This document shows positions 36,329 through 45,008 of a stretch of 55,947 nucleotides of DNA, one piece after another (positions within the stretch are counted from its first letter, which is position 1; each line of letters begins with the position of its first letter). The stretch is from the NCBI GenBank assembly GCA_937927895.1, contig CALGKA010000099.1:1-55947 (forward strand), read 5' to 3'. The position numbers and the translations under genes were made by a program. This DNA is from an uncultured Granulosicoccaceae bacterium (GTDB taxonomy: Bacteria > Pseudomonadota > Gammaproteobacteria > Granulosicoccales > Granulosicoccaceae). The notes beneath the pieces are model-generated. The model was not told the DNA's origin. It made no database searches and saw nothing but the letters and a program-made list of their open reading frames with translations.

Positions 36329-37849
36329 TTAACTACTTGAAGGATCACAAGTCGTTATGCTGTTCCATCCAAAGCCATCACCATCTGAATCTACGCATTC
36401 TGTAGGCACTGGCGGAGTGATTATGATGCCCACTGGTTTACAGCTTTGCTGCTCTGTTGCGTTCCAGCCCCAACCGCCCTGTAGATCTGCATAGCTGTAG
36501 TCGCAATTAGGGTTCACCACTGGATTGGTAGGTTTGGGTGTACATGTTTCCTCACCATTCCAACCGTAGCCATCACCATCTAAATCAATACACTGAACTA
36601 CACCGGGAATCGTATACGAGTAAATGTCCTGGCTATTTGCATCGTACTGAACCACTGTTCCGTTTTTAGAAATATTGAGTCCTGATAAATTGTTTAGGCG
36701 CACTGTTGTGCGGGTTTCGCGATCATGTATGTAGTCACAATTTATAAATTCACAGTCTTCTGCATTGGGGTCAAGATTGGTATAGCTCACAAAGGAAACA
36801 TAACGCCCGTCTGCGCTAATTTGCGTGCTGAAATTAGCGCCATCTGTTGACTGATTGCCATCGGAATCAACACTGACTCTACTTATTGCGCCAGTATCCA
36901 GCTCATACACAAAGACGTCTTCACTCGAGATGTTAGTTCCAAAAGAAGGGGAAAACACACCACTGGTGTCATTAGGCACTAGTGTGTTGTCCCCGGAATA
37001 AAACGCGACAGTACGGCCATCTGCACTAGAGGTAAGGTTTAGTATTTCGCCTGTAAATTCTAGTATTCTTGTCGCCGTTCCCATTTGAATATCGAAAACG
37101 AACACGAAATTCGTAGACGTTGGTCTGCCCGAGGCGTCTTGTCCATTTATAAACTTACGAGTAAACAGATAGCGCCCATTGCCACTCAGTGCCTGCATCG
37201 TTATGCCTTGCCCGGCGTTTAAATCAAGTGAATCTCCGGATTGGTTAACGCTTGCCACTATAGACTCACCGGTAAGGCGATTTATTACGTATAGGGTGTC
37301 ACCCTCAGGAAAACCGACATCTTGATAAGCGACGTAGCTGCCGTCATCGCTGATTTCCAATGATCTTATGATGCTCTGGCCGGGGTTGGGCGCAACAAGT
37401 TCTGTAGTTTTTTCGCTGTTGATGTCGTAGACGTAAATGCCCTGCGAATTGGAATTAGTACCCCCAATATAGGCGACATAGCGACCATCGCCGCTCAAGA
37501 CGGCACCTAGTGTCACTATCTCCGTCCCTGCAGCGTCAGTGTTTAATGGGGTAGTTGCGTTGGTGTTACGATCGTGTAGCCACACTTTATCGGGCTCAGT
37601 GACTTTGGGTGACGTGATAGTTGTTTCATAAGCCACAAAGCGTCCATCTGAACTGATACTTGCATCTTTGATATCGGTCAACGTTGATACTTGAGGGCGA
37701 TCTTGCGGACTGCAGGTCGCAACACCGTTCCAGCCGTAGCCGTCACCATCAGTATCGATACATTGTTCTGCAGATTGACCAACAACATGGTTACTTATTA
37801 AAAGGTTGCATAACAGCAAGCCAGATAGCAGCGGGAATTTAACGATCAT
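36329..37849 (-). CDS. Secreted beta-propeller protein with repeated Cys-Asp-Gly-Trp motifs
   Basis: I place the start at ATG 37849, giving MIVKFPLLSGLLLCNLLISN as signal peptide; the longer frame from 37927 puts 26 residues before it. The mature protein (about 480 residues) opens with a motif CIDTDGDGYGWNGVATC. The body contains WD40/TolB-like beta-propeller blades with recurring DGRYVAY-type strands (ISSDGRFVAYETT, LSGDGRYVAYIGG, ISDDGSYVAYQD, ISADGRYVSFVSY). Three more C-x-D-x-DGDGYGWN-type motifs follow at the C-terminus. These motifs probably bind calcium and form disulfides. The role is likely cell-surface or extracellular. No catalytic residues are evident. Confidence 0.78.
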   Translation of the reverse strand: MIVKFPLLSGLLLCNLLISNHVVGQSAEQCIDTDGDGYGWNGVATCSPQDRPQVSTLTDIKDASISSDGRFVAYETTITSPKVTEPDKVWLHDRNTNATTPLNTDAAGTEIVTLGAVLSGDGRYVAYIGGTNSNSQGIYVYDINSEKTTELVAPNPGQSIIRSLEISDDGSYVAYQDVGFPEGDTLYVINRLTGESIVASVNQSGDSLDLNAGQGITMQALSGNGRYLFTRKFINGQDASGRPTSTNFVFVFDIQMGTATRILEFTGEILNLTSSADGRTVAFYSGDNTLVPNDTSGVFSPSFGTNISSEDVFVYELDTGAISRVSVDSDGNQSTDGANFSTQISADGRYVSFVSYTNLDPNAEDCEFINCDYIHDRETRTTVRLNNLSGLNISKNGTVVQYDANSQDIYSYTIPGVVQCIDLDGDGYGWNGEETCTPKPTNPVVNPNCDYSYADLQGGWGWNATEQQSCKPVGIIITPPVPTECVDSDGDGFGWNSITTCDPSSS

Positions 37850-38323
37850 TTGAATGCTCTTACTGTTAATGGTTGATTGCCTTGCACCTATATTGTCATG
37901 ACACAAAAAACGTGTCAAGCCTAGCATATAGGATATCCCAACAAGATCCCTTCATTCCTTTCTAATTGATTCGACTATCAGTTCGAAGTAACCAGGACTT
38001 GCGTCAGAAAATCATCCAGAAGCGTCGTTAATTACTCAGTCGATATCAATAGCTGCAATATAAACTGACATATACGGACCCCCCGTAAGTGTCAAACAAT
38101 AAGATACACGTAACGCTAAGTTTAATGAGTTGCTACGGCCAAAAGATCGCTACAATAACCGGGGCGACAGTCATCAGTTTTGCTATCTTCTGAAAGTTAA
38201 CAGGACAGTAGTTTCAATAATTGATCGTTGTTAAACTCACCTGACGCCTAACCCTAAGTTATAAAATAGAATTGACTTCTGTTCCTGTGGTATCCCCTTC
38301 AAGAAATTATTTGGACATAATCG
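37850..38323. other. Divergent promoter region
   Basis: About 470 bp between divergently oriented genes (propeller protein left, hypothetical gene right). It should carry both promoters. No strong boxes, repeats or relics stand out. Confidence 0.35.
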
Positions 38324-39118
38324 ATGAGCTGGAAATCCCTGCTGCCAAAAAAAGTCGATGTTGATCAGCTAACTTTTGAGCAATGCCTTGCTTTTAGTAA
38401 TTACTACAAGGTGTTGACACGAAAGCGAGGTGGCCCGGTTGGTTATCGTATCTTCTACCGCTACAACCTCCATCTGTTGATGTATGGGATGTGTTGCATT
38501 CAGGAAGAAAAATATCCAGCACTGAACCGTTGTTATGAAGAGTTGTCTGGCTACTTCCTGACTGACGTTTTTGATAATGAATGGATGGTGTATTTGTGGG
38601 TTTTTTGTGATTTCCCAATTGAAAAAGACAGCGAAAGATCTGTGCTGGACTGTTTCTTTGAATTTTTGACAGAGAACGAGGGTTCTATACCGAAATCTGA
38701 AGTTGTTCACTTTCACGGTTTCTATCAGGCAATGGCTAGCAGTCGATTGGGCCTTTATGAGGAGATTTTGTCGACAAAAAAGATCACTAAATTTCGGGAG
38801 ATGTTTACTGGTAAAGTGATCAGCGCTGTTCGTAGTGTTCCTGATTATGAGAGTGGTGAAATATTTGTCGGTAGGATCGTGTCTTATCTTGGAGATTCGT
38901 TTCTAATACACGACCCTCGGAATTTTCCTCCGGCTGCTAAACAAGCAGTGGCGCAAATGTATGCAGATAAGTTTTTCTATATTTCGGATACCATGGATGA
39001 CGCTGTTGACTATGAGGCGTTCATGCGTTTAGCCGGGCCCTACACAATGGCAGTAACCAATGTGGATACACGAGTACCTGTGCTATTACCAGATCATTAT
39101 GAGGTTTATTATCGTTGA
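38324..39118 (+). CDS. Hypothetical cytoplasmic protein
   Basis: The product is 264 residues with no signal peptide or membrane helix. It is rich in aromatic residues and looks like a compact mostly helical fold (FEQCLAFSNYYKVL, YNLHLLMYGMCCIQ, VLDCFFEFLTENEG, FREMFTGKVISAV). The C-terminal part has a small beta region (IFVGRIVSYLGDSFLIHDP). I do not recognise the family. It converges on the helicase gene, whose stop lies 36 bp away. Confidence 0.6.
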   Translation: MSWKSLLPKKVDVDQLTFEQCLAFSNYYKVLTRKRGGPVGYRIFYRYNLHLLMYGMCCIQEEKYPALNRCYEELSGYFLTDVFDNEWMVYLWVFCDFPIEKDSERSVLDCFFEFLTENEGSIPKSEVVHFHGFYQAMASSRLGLYEEILSTKKITKFREMFTGKVISAVRSVPDYESGEIFVGRIVSYLGDSFLIHDPRNFPPAAKQAVAQMYADKFFYISDTMDDAVDYEAFMRLAGPYTMAVTNVDTRVPVLLPDHYEVYYR

Positions 39119-39154
39119 GTAGGTATAAGGAGTCTGGTCTTGCTTTGCCACCTG

Positions 39155-41083
39155 CTACTTCTTAGTCCGATCCTCGATTTCTAAGGATAGTCGTACCAGT
39201 CGAAGAGTTTCATAAGGCGTACTGCCTTGCAGTTTTTCATAAATCGGTGATAGGTGGCGACTGTCGGTTTGTTTAAATAGCTTCTGTATCTCTACAAGCC
39301 TATCGACGTTGTTCAGGAGATAGCTGATATCGGGCAAGTAGTGCTTTTGGTGCAGGCTTTCGATGTGTGAAAGAATTGTGCCTGTGGACAGTCCGCGGTG
39401 TTTTGCAATGGCTTCCAGTGATTTCTGTTGTAACAGCAGTTCTCGTGTGTCCTGAAGGGTTGTGGAAAGGTTGTGCTTTGAATACAAATATTTTTCGGCA
39501 CCTGGCGTTTTTATAGTCTCAATTGGCGGTGCGAGCTTCAGTTTTTTTAATCGGCTGCGAATTGAGCCCTTTCCGCGTTGCAGTTGCCGGGCAATTGCCT
39601 TGATTGGTTGATCATTTTTGTATAGCGCTGCCAGTGATTTATCATCAGCGTCGGTCCATGGTTGGTACGCTTTTTCCGGTGCGCTGTCAGCAGTTTGTTT
39701 TGATTCGGATGTGCTGTTTTTGTTTGGCAATGCTTGCGCCGGACGATCTTCAGTCCTTCGTTTGCCATCGAATCGATTGATTAATATATCCGTTTGTTGA
39801 CTGTTCCGGTCTGCCACCGAAAGCGTGGCCAGGTGATGAGCCGCCACTTTTGATTGACGTTGAAATACATGATCCCGATCCAGTATTACTGGATGTACGC
39901 TTAGTGCTGTTTCATTCAGCCCCAGTAAATTCAAGCCGGAAAGTGACCGGACTCGCGATAGCGCGACATAACCCATGCCTGGTTCAAATGCATCAGAAAG
40001 ATCAATTTCAGCCGCGTCGAGTGTCATGCCCTGGCTTTTATGTACGGTAATTGCCCATGCCAGTTTCAACGGTAGTTGCGATATTGTTGCAAGTACTTTG
40101 TCGTCTTCTTCGTACTTCCAGTTATCGTATTCAGCCACAACAATATTGCCATCGAAAGTTTCTACTACCGGCAAGTCGTCACTATTAAATGATTTCACTT
40201 TGCCCAGTGTTCCATTGACATAGTTGCCGTCAGAAGAGTTTTTAATAAACATCACTTTGGCAGCAATTCTTAGTTTCAACTCACTGGGTGCCGGGCAACT
40301 ACGAATGAGTGCTTCGACTAATGGTGCATTGCCCTGAGTAGTCATTTGGAAGCACTTGTCTGTACCTTGCAGTACCGTCAGTTCCTGGTGATTTATACTG
40401 TCGACATTGACGTTGCGGGCAAATAGTTTTGTGGGCTGAAGTGTTCCGACGGGGGCCTTTTTGTAACGGGTGCGCAGTGGCACTTTGGTGTGTTCCCCGG
40501 TGTTACCAGTTCTAATGTCGTTCAGCACGTTCAATAATGGATCATTGCCCTGGCGGTGTTGTTCATGCAGGTAGCAAGTGCGGAATTGGGCGGTCTCCCA
40601 GGCTATTGAATTGAAGGCGAAACTCGTAGAAGTGGTTGAATCACTCGCAACCGGTGGCAATTGGAAGAAGTCTCCGCAAAGCACAACCTGTAACCCGCCG
40701 AATGGCAGTAATGGTTCGAGCATATGTCGGGCTACCTGATCAATTAGATCGAGCTGATAGGCATGTATCATTGAAACTTCATCAATGATCAGTACTTTTG
40801 TATTCTGGTAGCGCTTCTTGACTCGTTTATCGCGTTGCAGTGCGACTAATTGGATTTTACTCAATGCGTCGCGTACACCGATGCCACTCCACCAGTGGAT
40901 AGTACGGCCATTGAGATGAGTGGCGGCAAGGCCGGTAGAGGCCGTCACAGAAACGCCAACTTTGTGGTGTCGCAAATACTTTATATAGCGATTGAGCAGG
41001 TAGGTTTTACCCGAGCCCGCAGAGCCGGTTAGAAAAACGTTGTTGCCGAGCTTGAGTAAATGGAGAGCCTCGTCTTGGGTCAT
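39155..41083 (-). CDS. Pif1-like AAA helicase with C-terminal HTH domains
   Basis: The product is 642 residues. Walker A is GSAGSGKT at 20-27, followed by TASTGLAATHLNGRTIHWW, Walker B VLIIDEVSMI and GGLQVVLCGDFFQLPPV. The SF1 motifs continue with AWAITVHKSQGMTLD and GYVALSRVRSLSGL. This matches bacterial Pif1/RecD2-like helicases. After residue ~440 come a Myb/SANT-like segment (PWTDADDKSLAALYKN, IARQLQRGKGSIRSRLKKL) and an HTH resembling the HTH_40 of helicases (LEAIAKHRGLSTGTILSHIE). It should unwind DNA at forks or structured DNA. The gene is not in an operon. Confidence 0.88.
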   Translation of the reverse strand: MTQDEALHLLKLGNNVFLTGSAGSGKTYLLNRYIKYLRHHKVGVSVTASTGLAATHLNGRTIHWWSGIGVRDALSKIQLVALQRDKRVKKRYQNTKVLIIDEVSMIHAYQLDLIDQVARHMLEPLLPFGGLQVVLCGDFFQLPPVASDSTTSTSFAFNSIAWETAQFRTCYLHEQHRQGNDPLLNVLNDIRTGNTGEHTKVPLRTRYKKAPVGTLQPTKLFARNVNVDSINHQELTVLQGTDKCFQMTTQGNAPLVEALIRSCPAPSELKLRIAAKVMFIKNSSDGNYVNGTLGKVKSFNSDDLPVVETFDGNIVVAEYDNWKYEEDDKVLATISQLPLKLAWAITVHKSQGMTLDAAEIDLSDAFEPGMGYVALSRVRSLSGLNLLGLNETALSVHPVILDRDHVFQRQSKVAAHHLATLSVADRNSQQTDILINRFDGKRRTEDRPAQALPNKNSTSESKQTADSAPEKAYQPWTDADDKSLAALYKNDQPIKAIARQLQRGKGSIRSRLKKLKLAPPIETIKTPGAEKYLYSKHNLSTTLQDTRELLLQQKSLEAIAKHRGLSTGTILSHIESLHQKHYLPDISYLLNNVDRLVEIQKLFKQTDSRHLSPIYEKLQGSTPYETLRLVRLSLEIEDRTKK

Positions 41084-41174
41084 TATCGATACAACCTGGT
41101 GGGTATTCGCAATAGTAGCGAGTGTGCAATTCTACAATCAAGTTCCAGCGAGAAATAAACGCCGCACTTAGTCG

Positions 41175-41411
41175 TTGGCTAAAAGAAATTCGTCAGCACG
41201 TTTGCTCGGAAACATGTGGGGGTCTTTCAATGCTGCATTTGACTTTACACCGCGTGAGATAGCACGTCACTTCAATCTAAGTCGCCCTGGTAGCGTATCG
41301 TCTGCCATGCGAAGCATTGAATCTCGTCTAGAGAACGGTTCACTGAAAAAGAGAATACGGTGCGATCAGGAAAAATTTGAACACTGGTGTTTGATTTTCT
41401 TATGTGTGTAA
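41175..41411 (+). pseudogene. RAYT C-terminal remnant
   Basis: The frame reads DFTPREIARHFNLSRPGSVS, SAMRSIESRLENGSLKKRI. This is the C-terminal HTH segment of a RAYT, parallel to 18744-18840 and 7730-7850. The catalytic half is absent; the ATG at its start is probably incidental. Confidence 0.7.
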
Positions 41412-41507
41412 GAAAATTCACGATGGTTTGATGTCTTTCAATTTGTCAGCGCAAATGCCAAGAATTTCAAAAGTCTCAGTAGTGCTCTGCAGTTCAATTG
41501 AACGGCT

Positions 41508-41666
41508 GTGGCCATCCATAAACGAACGCTGCTGCGGTCGCCACAAGCACGCGCTCTTCCACCTTCTACATGTAGTTATTTAGAACGACTAAACGGCTAC
41601 ATGTAATAGGCAAAATCTCACGCGCTTGTGGCAACCTCGCTACACGTTGTTTATGGATAGGAGTAG
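41508..41666 (-). repeat. MITE-like long-hairpin element A, copy 4 (most diverged)
   Basis: Inverted orientation: gtggccatccataaacgaacgct at the left, then ttctacatgtagttatttag, and cgttgtttatggataggag at the right. The terminal repeats carry more substitutions than in the other copies, so this copy is older. It lies upstream of the lipoprotein gene. Confidence 0.8.
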
Positions 41667-41843
41667 CCTACCGCTTTGCGCACGACAGAACCTGCTCTGT
41701 TGATAAACCACGCTCCACAAGTGTTTTTGCATTGGTACTTTATTCTTATGGAACCGCTATAGGCAGGCGCTGAAGATGGATGTAGTCTGCGTTTTGTGTG
41801 TACTATTGAGTGAACATTGGCTGCTTCAAACCGGGGGAGAGAG

Positions 41844-42680
41844 ATGAACACTAAATACATGTTTGCTTGTGTTGCCGTACTGCTTATCGCTGGATGTGGA
41901 GGCAGTGGTAATGACGTGGGTCCACCGGTTGATGACAGCAGGCCGTATGAGAGGATCATTAATGGTTATCATCTGGTGAACACGACCCGCTACAATGCAC
42001 TTGGAAATGTGATCAGTGTTTGGGATCGCACAACGAACTACGATCAAAACACCCTCGAGTCTACCTTTATAGGTTACGAGGAAGATGGAACGGTCTCCTA
42101 CACAAGTTCTTCAATCACAACATACGATTCTGAAGGAAGACTGGTCCGAGAAGAGTTTTTTACCGATACCGAATCTGACACCACCGTGTATGAGTTCAAC
42201 GACAGTGGGTTATTGGCAACGTCAACTCGCGACGGGGAATCGGCTTTTATTATGAACTTTGTGTATGACGAGTCCGATCGACTGGTAGCAAAGCGCCGGC
42301 AATGGCTAATAGGAGGCGAGTTATCTTCAGTTGTCGATTATAGCTACACTTATAATTCCCAGGGACTACTCGTTAGTGCTTACGAAGAAGAGAATGGATC
42401 ACCCGACCTCGTCACTGCTGAAACCTTCTTAATGAGTCAATCAACGACTTACCAGCATGACAACAACGGCCGCATTACACGACGCGAGCGAATATTAACG
42501 GCTACCTCACCCTCTAGTGAAGAAACAAGGATTTCGGATTTTACGTACGATGAAAATGACAATGTTATCGAAGAAAATTTAACCACAGGTGATGGTGTCA
42601 CCCGCTACGTGCTCACCTACGAATTATCTGAAGAACCCATATTTAATACCTGGTTAAGGAGATTTCTTTATTTTCCTTAA
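41844..42680 (+). CDS. Lipoprotein with YD-like tyrosine-rich repeats
   Basis: From ATG 41844 (GGGGGA 5 bp upstream) the product is 278 residues. The lipobox is LIAGC with Cys18. The mature part is built of short repeats similar to RHS/YD units: YNALGNVISVWDRTTNY, YDSEGRLVREEFF, FNDSGLLATSTRDG, YDESDRLVAKRR, YNSQGLLVSAYEEE, HDNNGRITRRE, YDENDNVIEEN. RHS repeats wind into hollow beta cylinders; here only about seven units are present and no toxin tail follows. It is an outer-membrane or periplasmic lipoprotein of unknown function. The 5' region lies next to MITE copy 4. Confidence 0.75.
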   Translation: MNTKYMFACVAVLLIAGCGGSGNDVGPPVDDSRPYERIINGYHLVNTTRYNALGNVISVWDRTTNYDQNTLESTFIGYEEDGTVSYTSSSITTYDSEGRLVREEFFTDTESDTTVYEFNDSGLLATSTRDGESAFIMNFVYDESDRLVAKRRQWLIGGELSSVVDYSYTYNSQGLLVSAYEEENGSPDLVTAETFLMSQSTTYQHDNNGRITRRERILTATSPSSEETRISDFTYDENDNVIEENLTTGDGVTRYVLTYELSEEPIFNTWLRRFLYFP

Positions 42681-42756
42681 TCCGCAAAGCAATAAGAAAA
42701 CTATTCATTCAACAACAGTGCGGAATTGCCTCGAAATTCAATAGCATTGAGCCATT

Positions 42757-42855
42757 AGGGGTCATCCATTAGACATTTTCACTCAAGCCCCGTACGAATA
42801 TTCTCCCAAACGAAAGGGCAAGAAAAAAAGACTGTTGCATACCCTAGGTCGATAC
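42757..42855 (+). repeat. Dispersed repeat B, copy 3
   Basis: About 100 bp related to 6122-6236 and 15792-15908 (taggggtcatccattagac, aagccccgtacgaatat, ctcccaaacga-agggcaag). It is more diverged than the other two. It sits upstream of the vapBC pair. Confidence 0.7.
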
Positions 42856-42890
42856 TACCAAGTGCCTACATTCCGTTAAAACTGGAATGG

Positions 42891-42909
42891 CATATGCTTG
42901 ACATATGTC
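42891..42909. promoter_or_regulatory. Palindromes upstream of vapBC (candidate operator)
   Basis: catatg at 42891-42896 is repeated at 42902-42907 inside the perfect palindrome gacatatgtc (42900-42909). TTGACA at 42898-42903 could be a -35 box, but no matching -10 box at the right spacing was found. VapBC complexes usually repress their own promoter by binding such palindromes. Confidence 0.4.
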
Positions 42910-42959
42910 ATGATTCGATAGTAAGTTCAGAAAGTATTAGCGATGGGCGGAGTATTGAG

Positions 42960-43187
42960 ATGCGAAAAATATCCATATTCAAAAATGGTAGTAACCAGGC
43001 GATTCGATTGCCCAAAGATATGGAGTTCGAAGGGGTGAGTGAGTTAGAGATTAGCCGCGTAGGCAATACGCTAGTGCTGAAGCCCGCGCGCCCTGACTGG
43101 CTCTCATTGGCTGAACTCGAACAGGCGGACAGTGATTTTCTAAAAGATCGGGAGAATATCGTCAGCGATGAAGGTCGAGTTGGGTGA
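42960..43187 (+). CDS. vapB: VapB-type antitoxin (AbrB/MazE-like)
   Basis: I start at ATG 42960, which gives 75 residues beginning MRKISIFKNGSNQAIRLPKD. The Asn-Gln-Ala-Ile-Arg-Leu-Pro block is the swapped-hairpin DNA-binding motif of VapB antitoxins. An in-frame start at 42894 would add 22 residues without similarity; GGCGG stands about 9 bp upstream of the chosen ATG. The acidic C-terminus (LEQADSDFLKDRENI) would wrap the toxin. The stop overlaps the toxin start by 4 bp, so translation is coupled. Confidence 0.82.
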   Translation: MRKISIFKNGSNQAIRLPKDMEFEGVSELEISRVGNTLVLKPARPDWLSLAELEQADSDFLKDRENIVSDEGRVG

Positions 43188-43600
43188 AAAAAGAAACCTA
43201 TATGCTCGACACCTGTATTTGCAGTTACATCATGCGGGAGCAGCCGCTAAGTGTGCTTCGCAAGCTACAGGAGGCCAGCCAGTCCCAACATCGAGTGGTT
43301 ATATCCGCCATCTCTTACGCAGAGATGCAGTACGGTGCCGCTTCAAAAAAAGCTTCGCCTAAACACCAAATACTGGTAGACGCCTTTGTGCAACGTCTCG
43401 ACAAGGTACTGCCATGGGATCGTCAGGCTGTCGACGCAAGCACGAAAGTAAAAAAGTACCTCGAAGAAGCGGGCACTCCTATCGGTGCCAATGATACGGC
43501 GATAGCAGGGCATGCTATTGCCGCTGAATGTGTGTTGGTCAGCAACAATACACGGGAGTTTGCGCGGGTATCCGATTTGACGCTTGAAGATTGGGTCTGA
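43184..43600 (+). CDS. vapC: VapC-type PIN-domain toxin
   Basis: The product is 138 residues starting at GTG 43184, overlapping the antitoxin stop (GTGA). PIN-domain acidic residues are visible: YMLDTCICSYIM with D9, ISYAEMQYG with E47, IGANDTAIAGHAIA with D104 and the closing LVSNNTREFARV. All four expected positions are kept, so the nuclease is probably active against tRNA or rRNA, as in known VapC. It forms a toxin-antitoxin pair with the preceding gene. Confidence 0.88.
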   Translation: MKKETYMLDTCICSYIMREQPLSVLRKLQEASQSQHRVVISAISYAEMQYGAASKKASPKHQILVDAFVQRLDKVLPWDRQAVDASTKVKKYLEEAGTPIGANDTAIAGHAIAAECVLVSNNTREFARVSDLTLEDWV

Positions 43601-44005
43601 GTTTTCTATCAAGTGCATTACTCGTTCAATGAAGTGTCTAACTATATTGCTGCTATGAATTGAAGTGTCATTCTGGCTTCTTTACATATCTATAGATTTT
43701 AAAGAAAGTTCCTCGTGACTTTAGATGATTTTTGACCGCGTATAGATTCCCTGCAATGGACACTTAACTTTAGTCATAAAAAAGAGATTGAACGCTTAGT
43801 TGCTCTGCTAGAAGAGCACAACACAGACGTGGTGGAGCTATTAATCACCAGATAGCCAGATTAGAAGTTATGCGGTGCCTGTCCATCGTTTGGTCGGTGT
43901 CTGTCATAACTGAGCTAGGGTACCTGGTAGCGCATATCTAGATGGTGTTGGGGTGGTGTCACAGGCTTGTAAGTGGTCTCTTTGCGGCGCCTATTAAGAC
44001 ACTAG
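43601..44005. other. Intergenic region with possible small relic
   Basis: About 400 bp. A plus-strand frame near 43770-43853 reads NFSHKKEIERLVALLEEHNT then DVVELLITR before a stop; upstream it is broken. It may be the end of a lost small gene. No terminator was recognised. Confidence 0.3.
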
Positions 44006-44947
44006 TTAGACCGTTTCTGCTGAGGCCATGAAATCGAGGGTGCTCTGAAGGTCTATTACGCCTGCGTCGGACCCAAGGCCTGTGGCGACCAGAGCCGCAG
44101 TGGTGGTGCCAAGCTGGCAGGCTTCCTCCAGGCTGTGGCCCATAGAAAGGCCTGCTATGAAGCCGCCGCAATAGCTATCTCCGCAGCCGGTGGTATCTGA
44201 TACTTCTATCTTCAACGCAGGCAAGCTAAAGTCACGATCAGCTGTGCTTATGTATGAGCCATCGGCACCGCATTTAAAAACGCAGGCGGTGGCGCCCATT
44301 TTTTTGAAGAAATTAGCTATTTGTCGCGGCTGCTGCATACCAGATATGAACTGTGCTTCCTCAAGCGAGGGCATAAAGAAGTCAACATATGGAAGCATGT
44401 CTTCCAGCAGCTCTATGGTATGTACGGTAGGTGCAATCAGATCAAATGTGGTGGTGAGGTTTTTCGCTTTGGCATGCTTAAGAAGTTTGCTGCTCTGGCC
44501 ACTGTCCATAGCGTTGAGCAGGCCGGTGCCACCGTGGTGTAGAAACCTGGCATCACAGACTTGGTCAAACTCATCGTCTTCTATATACCAATGATCTGAT
44601 GCGCCACGGCAGTGAAGGGCGGGGCGTTCACCGTTGGGTCTTATAGGCAATATGGTTGAAGATGTTTGTGAATCTTTTGTGGTTTGAATTAGAGAGCAAT
44701 CTATATTCAGCCTCTTGTAGCTATCGGTAATGAATGCTCCCTTTTCGTCTTCGCCAACGCATGCCGATGTTGTACAGTGCAAGCCGAGTTTTGCAGCGTT
44801 TATTAATGCACCGGATGCTGTGCCGGCAGGGTTCATACGGATTTCATCAATGAACGCCACACCGCCGCCTTCAGGGATTGCATCAACGGGTCGGCCTGCG
44901 ATATCTAATATGGTAAGGCCTGCAAACGATGCATCAAATTTTGCCAT
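44006..44947 (-). CDS. PfkB-family carbohydrate kinase
   Basis: The product is 313 residues. PfkB signature 2 is DTTGCGDSYCGGFIAGL from D251, with the catalytic base at D257. Signature 1 is degenerate but visible as NPAGTASGALINAAKLGL near residue 40. This is the ribokinase superfamily, which phosphorylates a sugar or sugar-alcohol hydroxyl with ATP. It is the last gene of a leftward operon: it starts 61 bp after the dehydrogenase stop and is preceded by AAGGAAAA. Its substrate is presumably an intermediate of the locus pathway. Confidence 0.9.
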   Translation of the reverse strand: MAKFDASFAGLTILDIAGRPVDAIPEGGGVAFIDEIRMNPAGTASGALINAAKLGLHCTTSACVGEDEKGAFITDSYKRLNIDCSLIQTTKDSQTSSTILPIRPNGERPALHCRGASDHWYIEDDEFDQVCDARFLHHGGTGLLNAMDSGQSSKLLKHAKAKNLTTTFDLIAPTVHTIELLEDMLPYVDFFMPSLEEAQFISGMQQPRQIANFFKKMGATACVFKCGADGSYISTADRDFSLPALKIEVSDTTGCGDSYCGGFIAGLSMGHSLEEACQLGTTTAALVATGLGSDAGVIDLQSTLDFMASAETV

Positions 44948-45008
44948 GCTATTTTCCTTAAGCGTTTGATTGCTTTGGTTCGCGCTTAGCTTCGGCGTTA
45001 AGCTGCTG

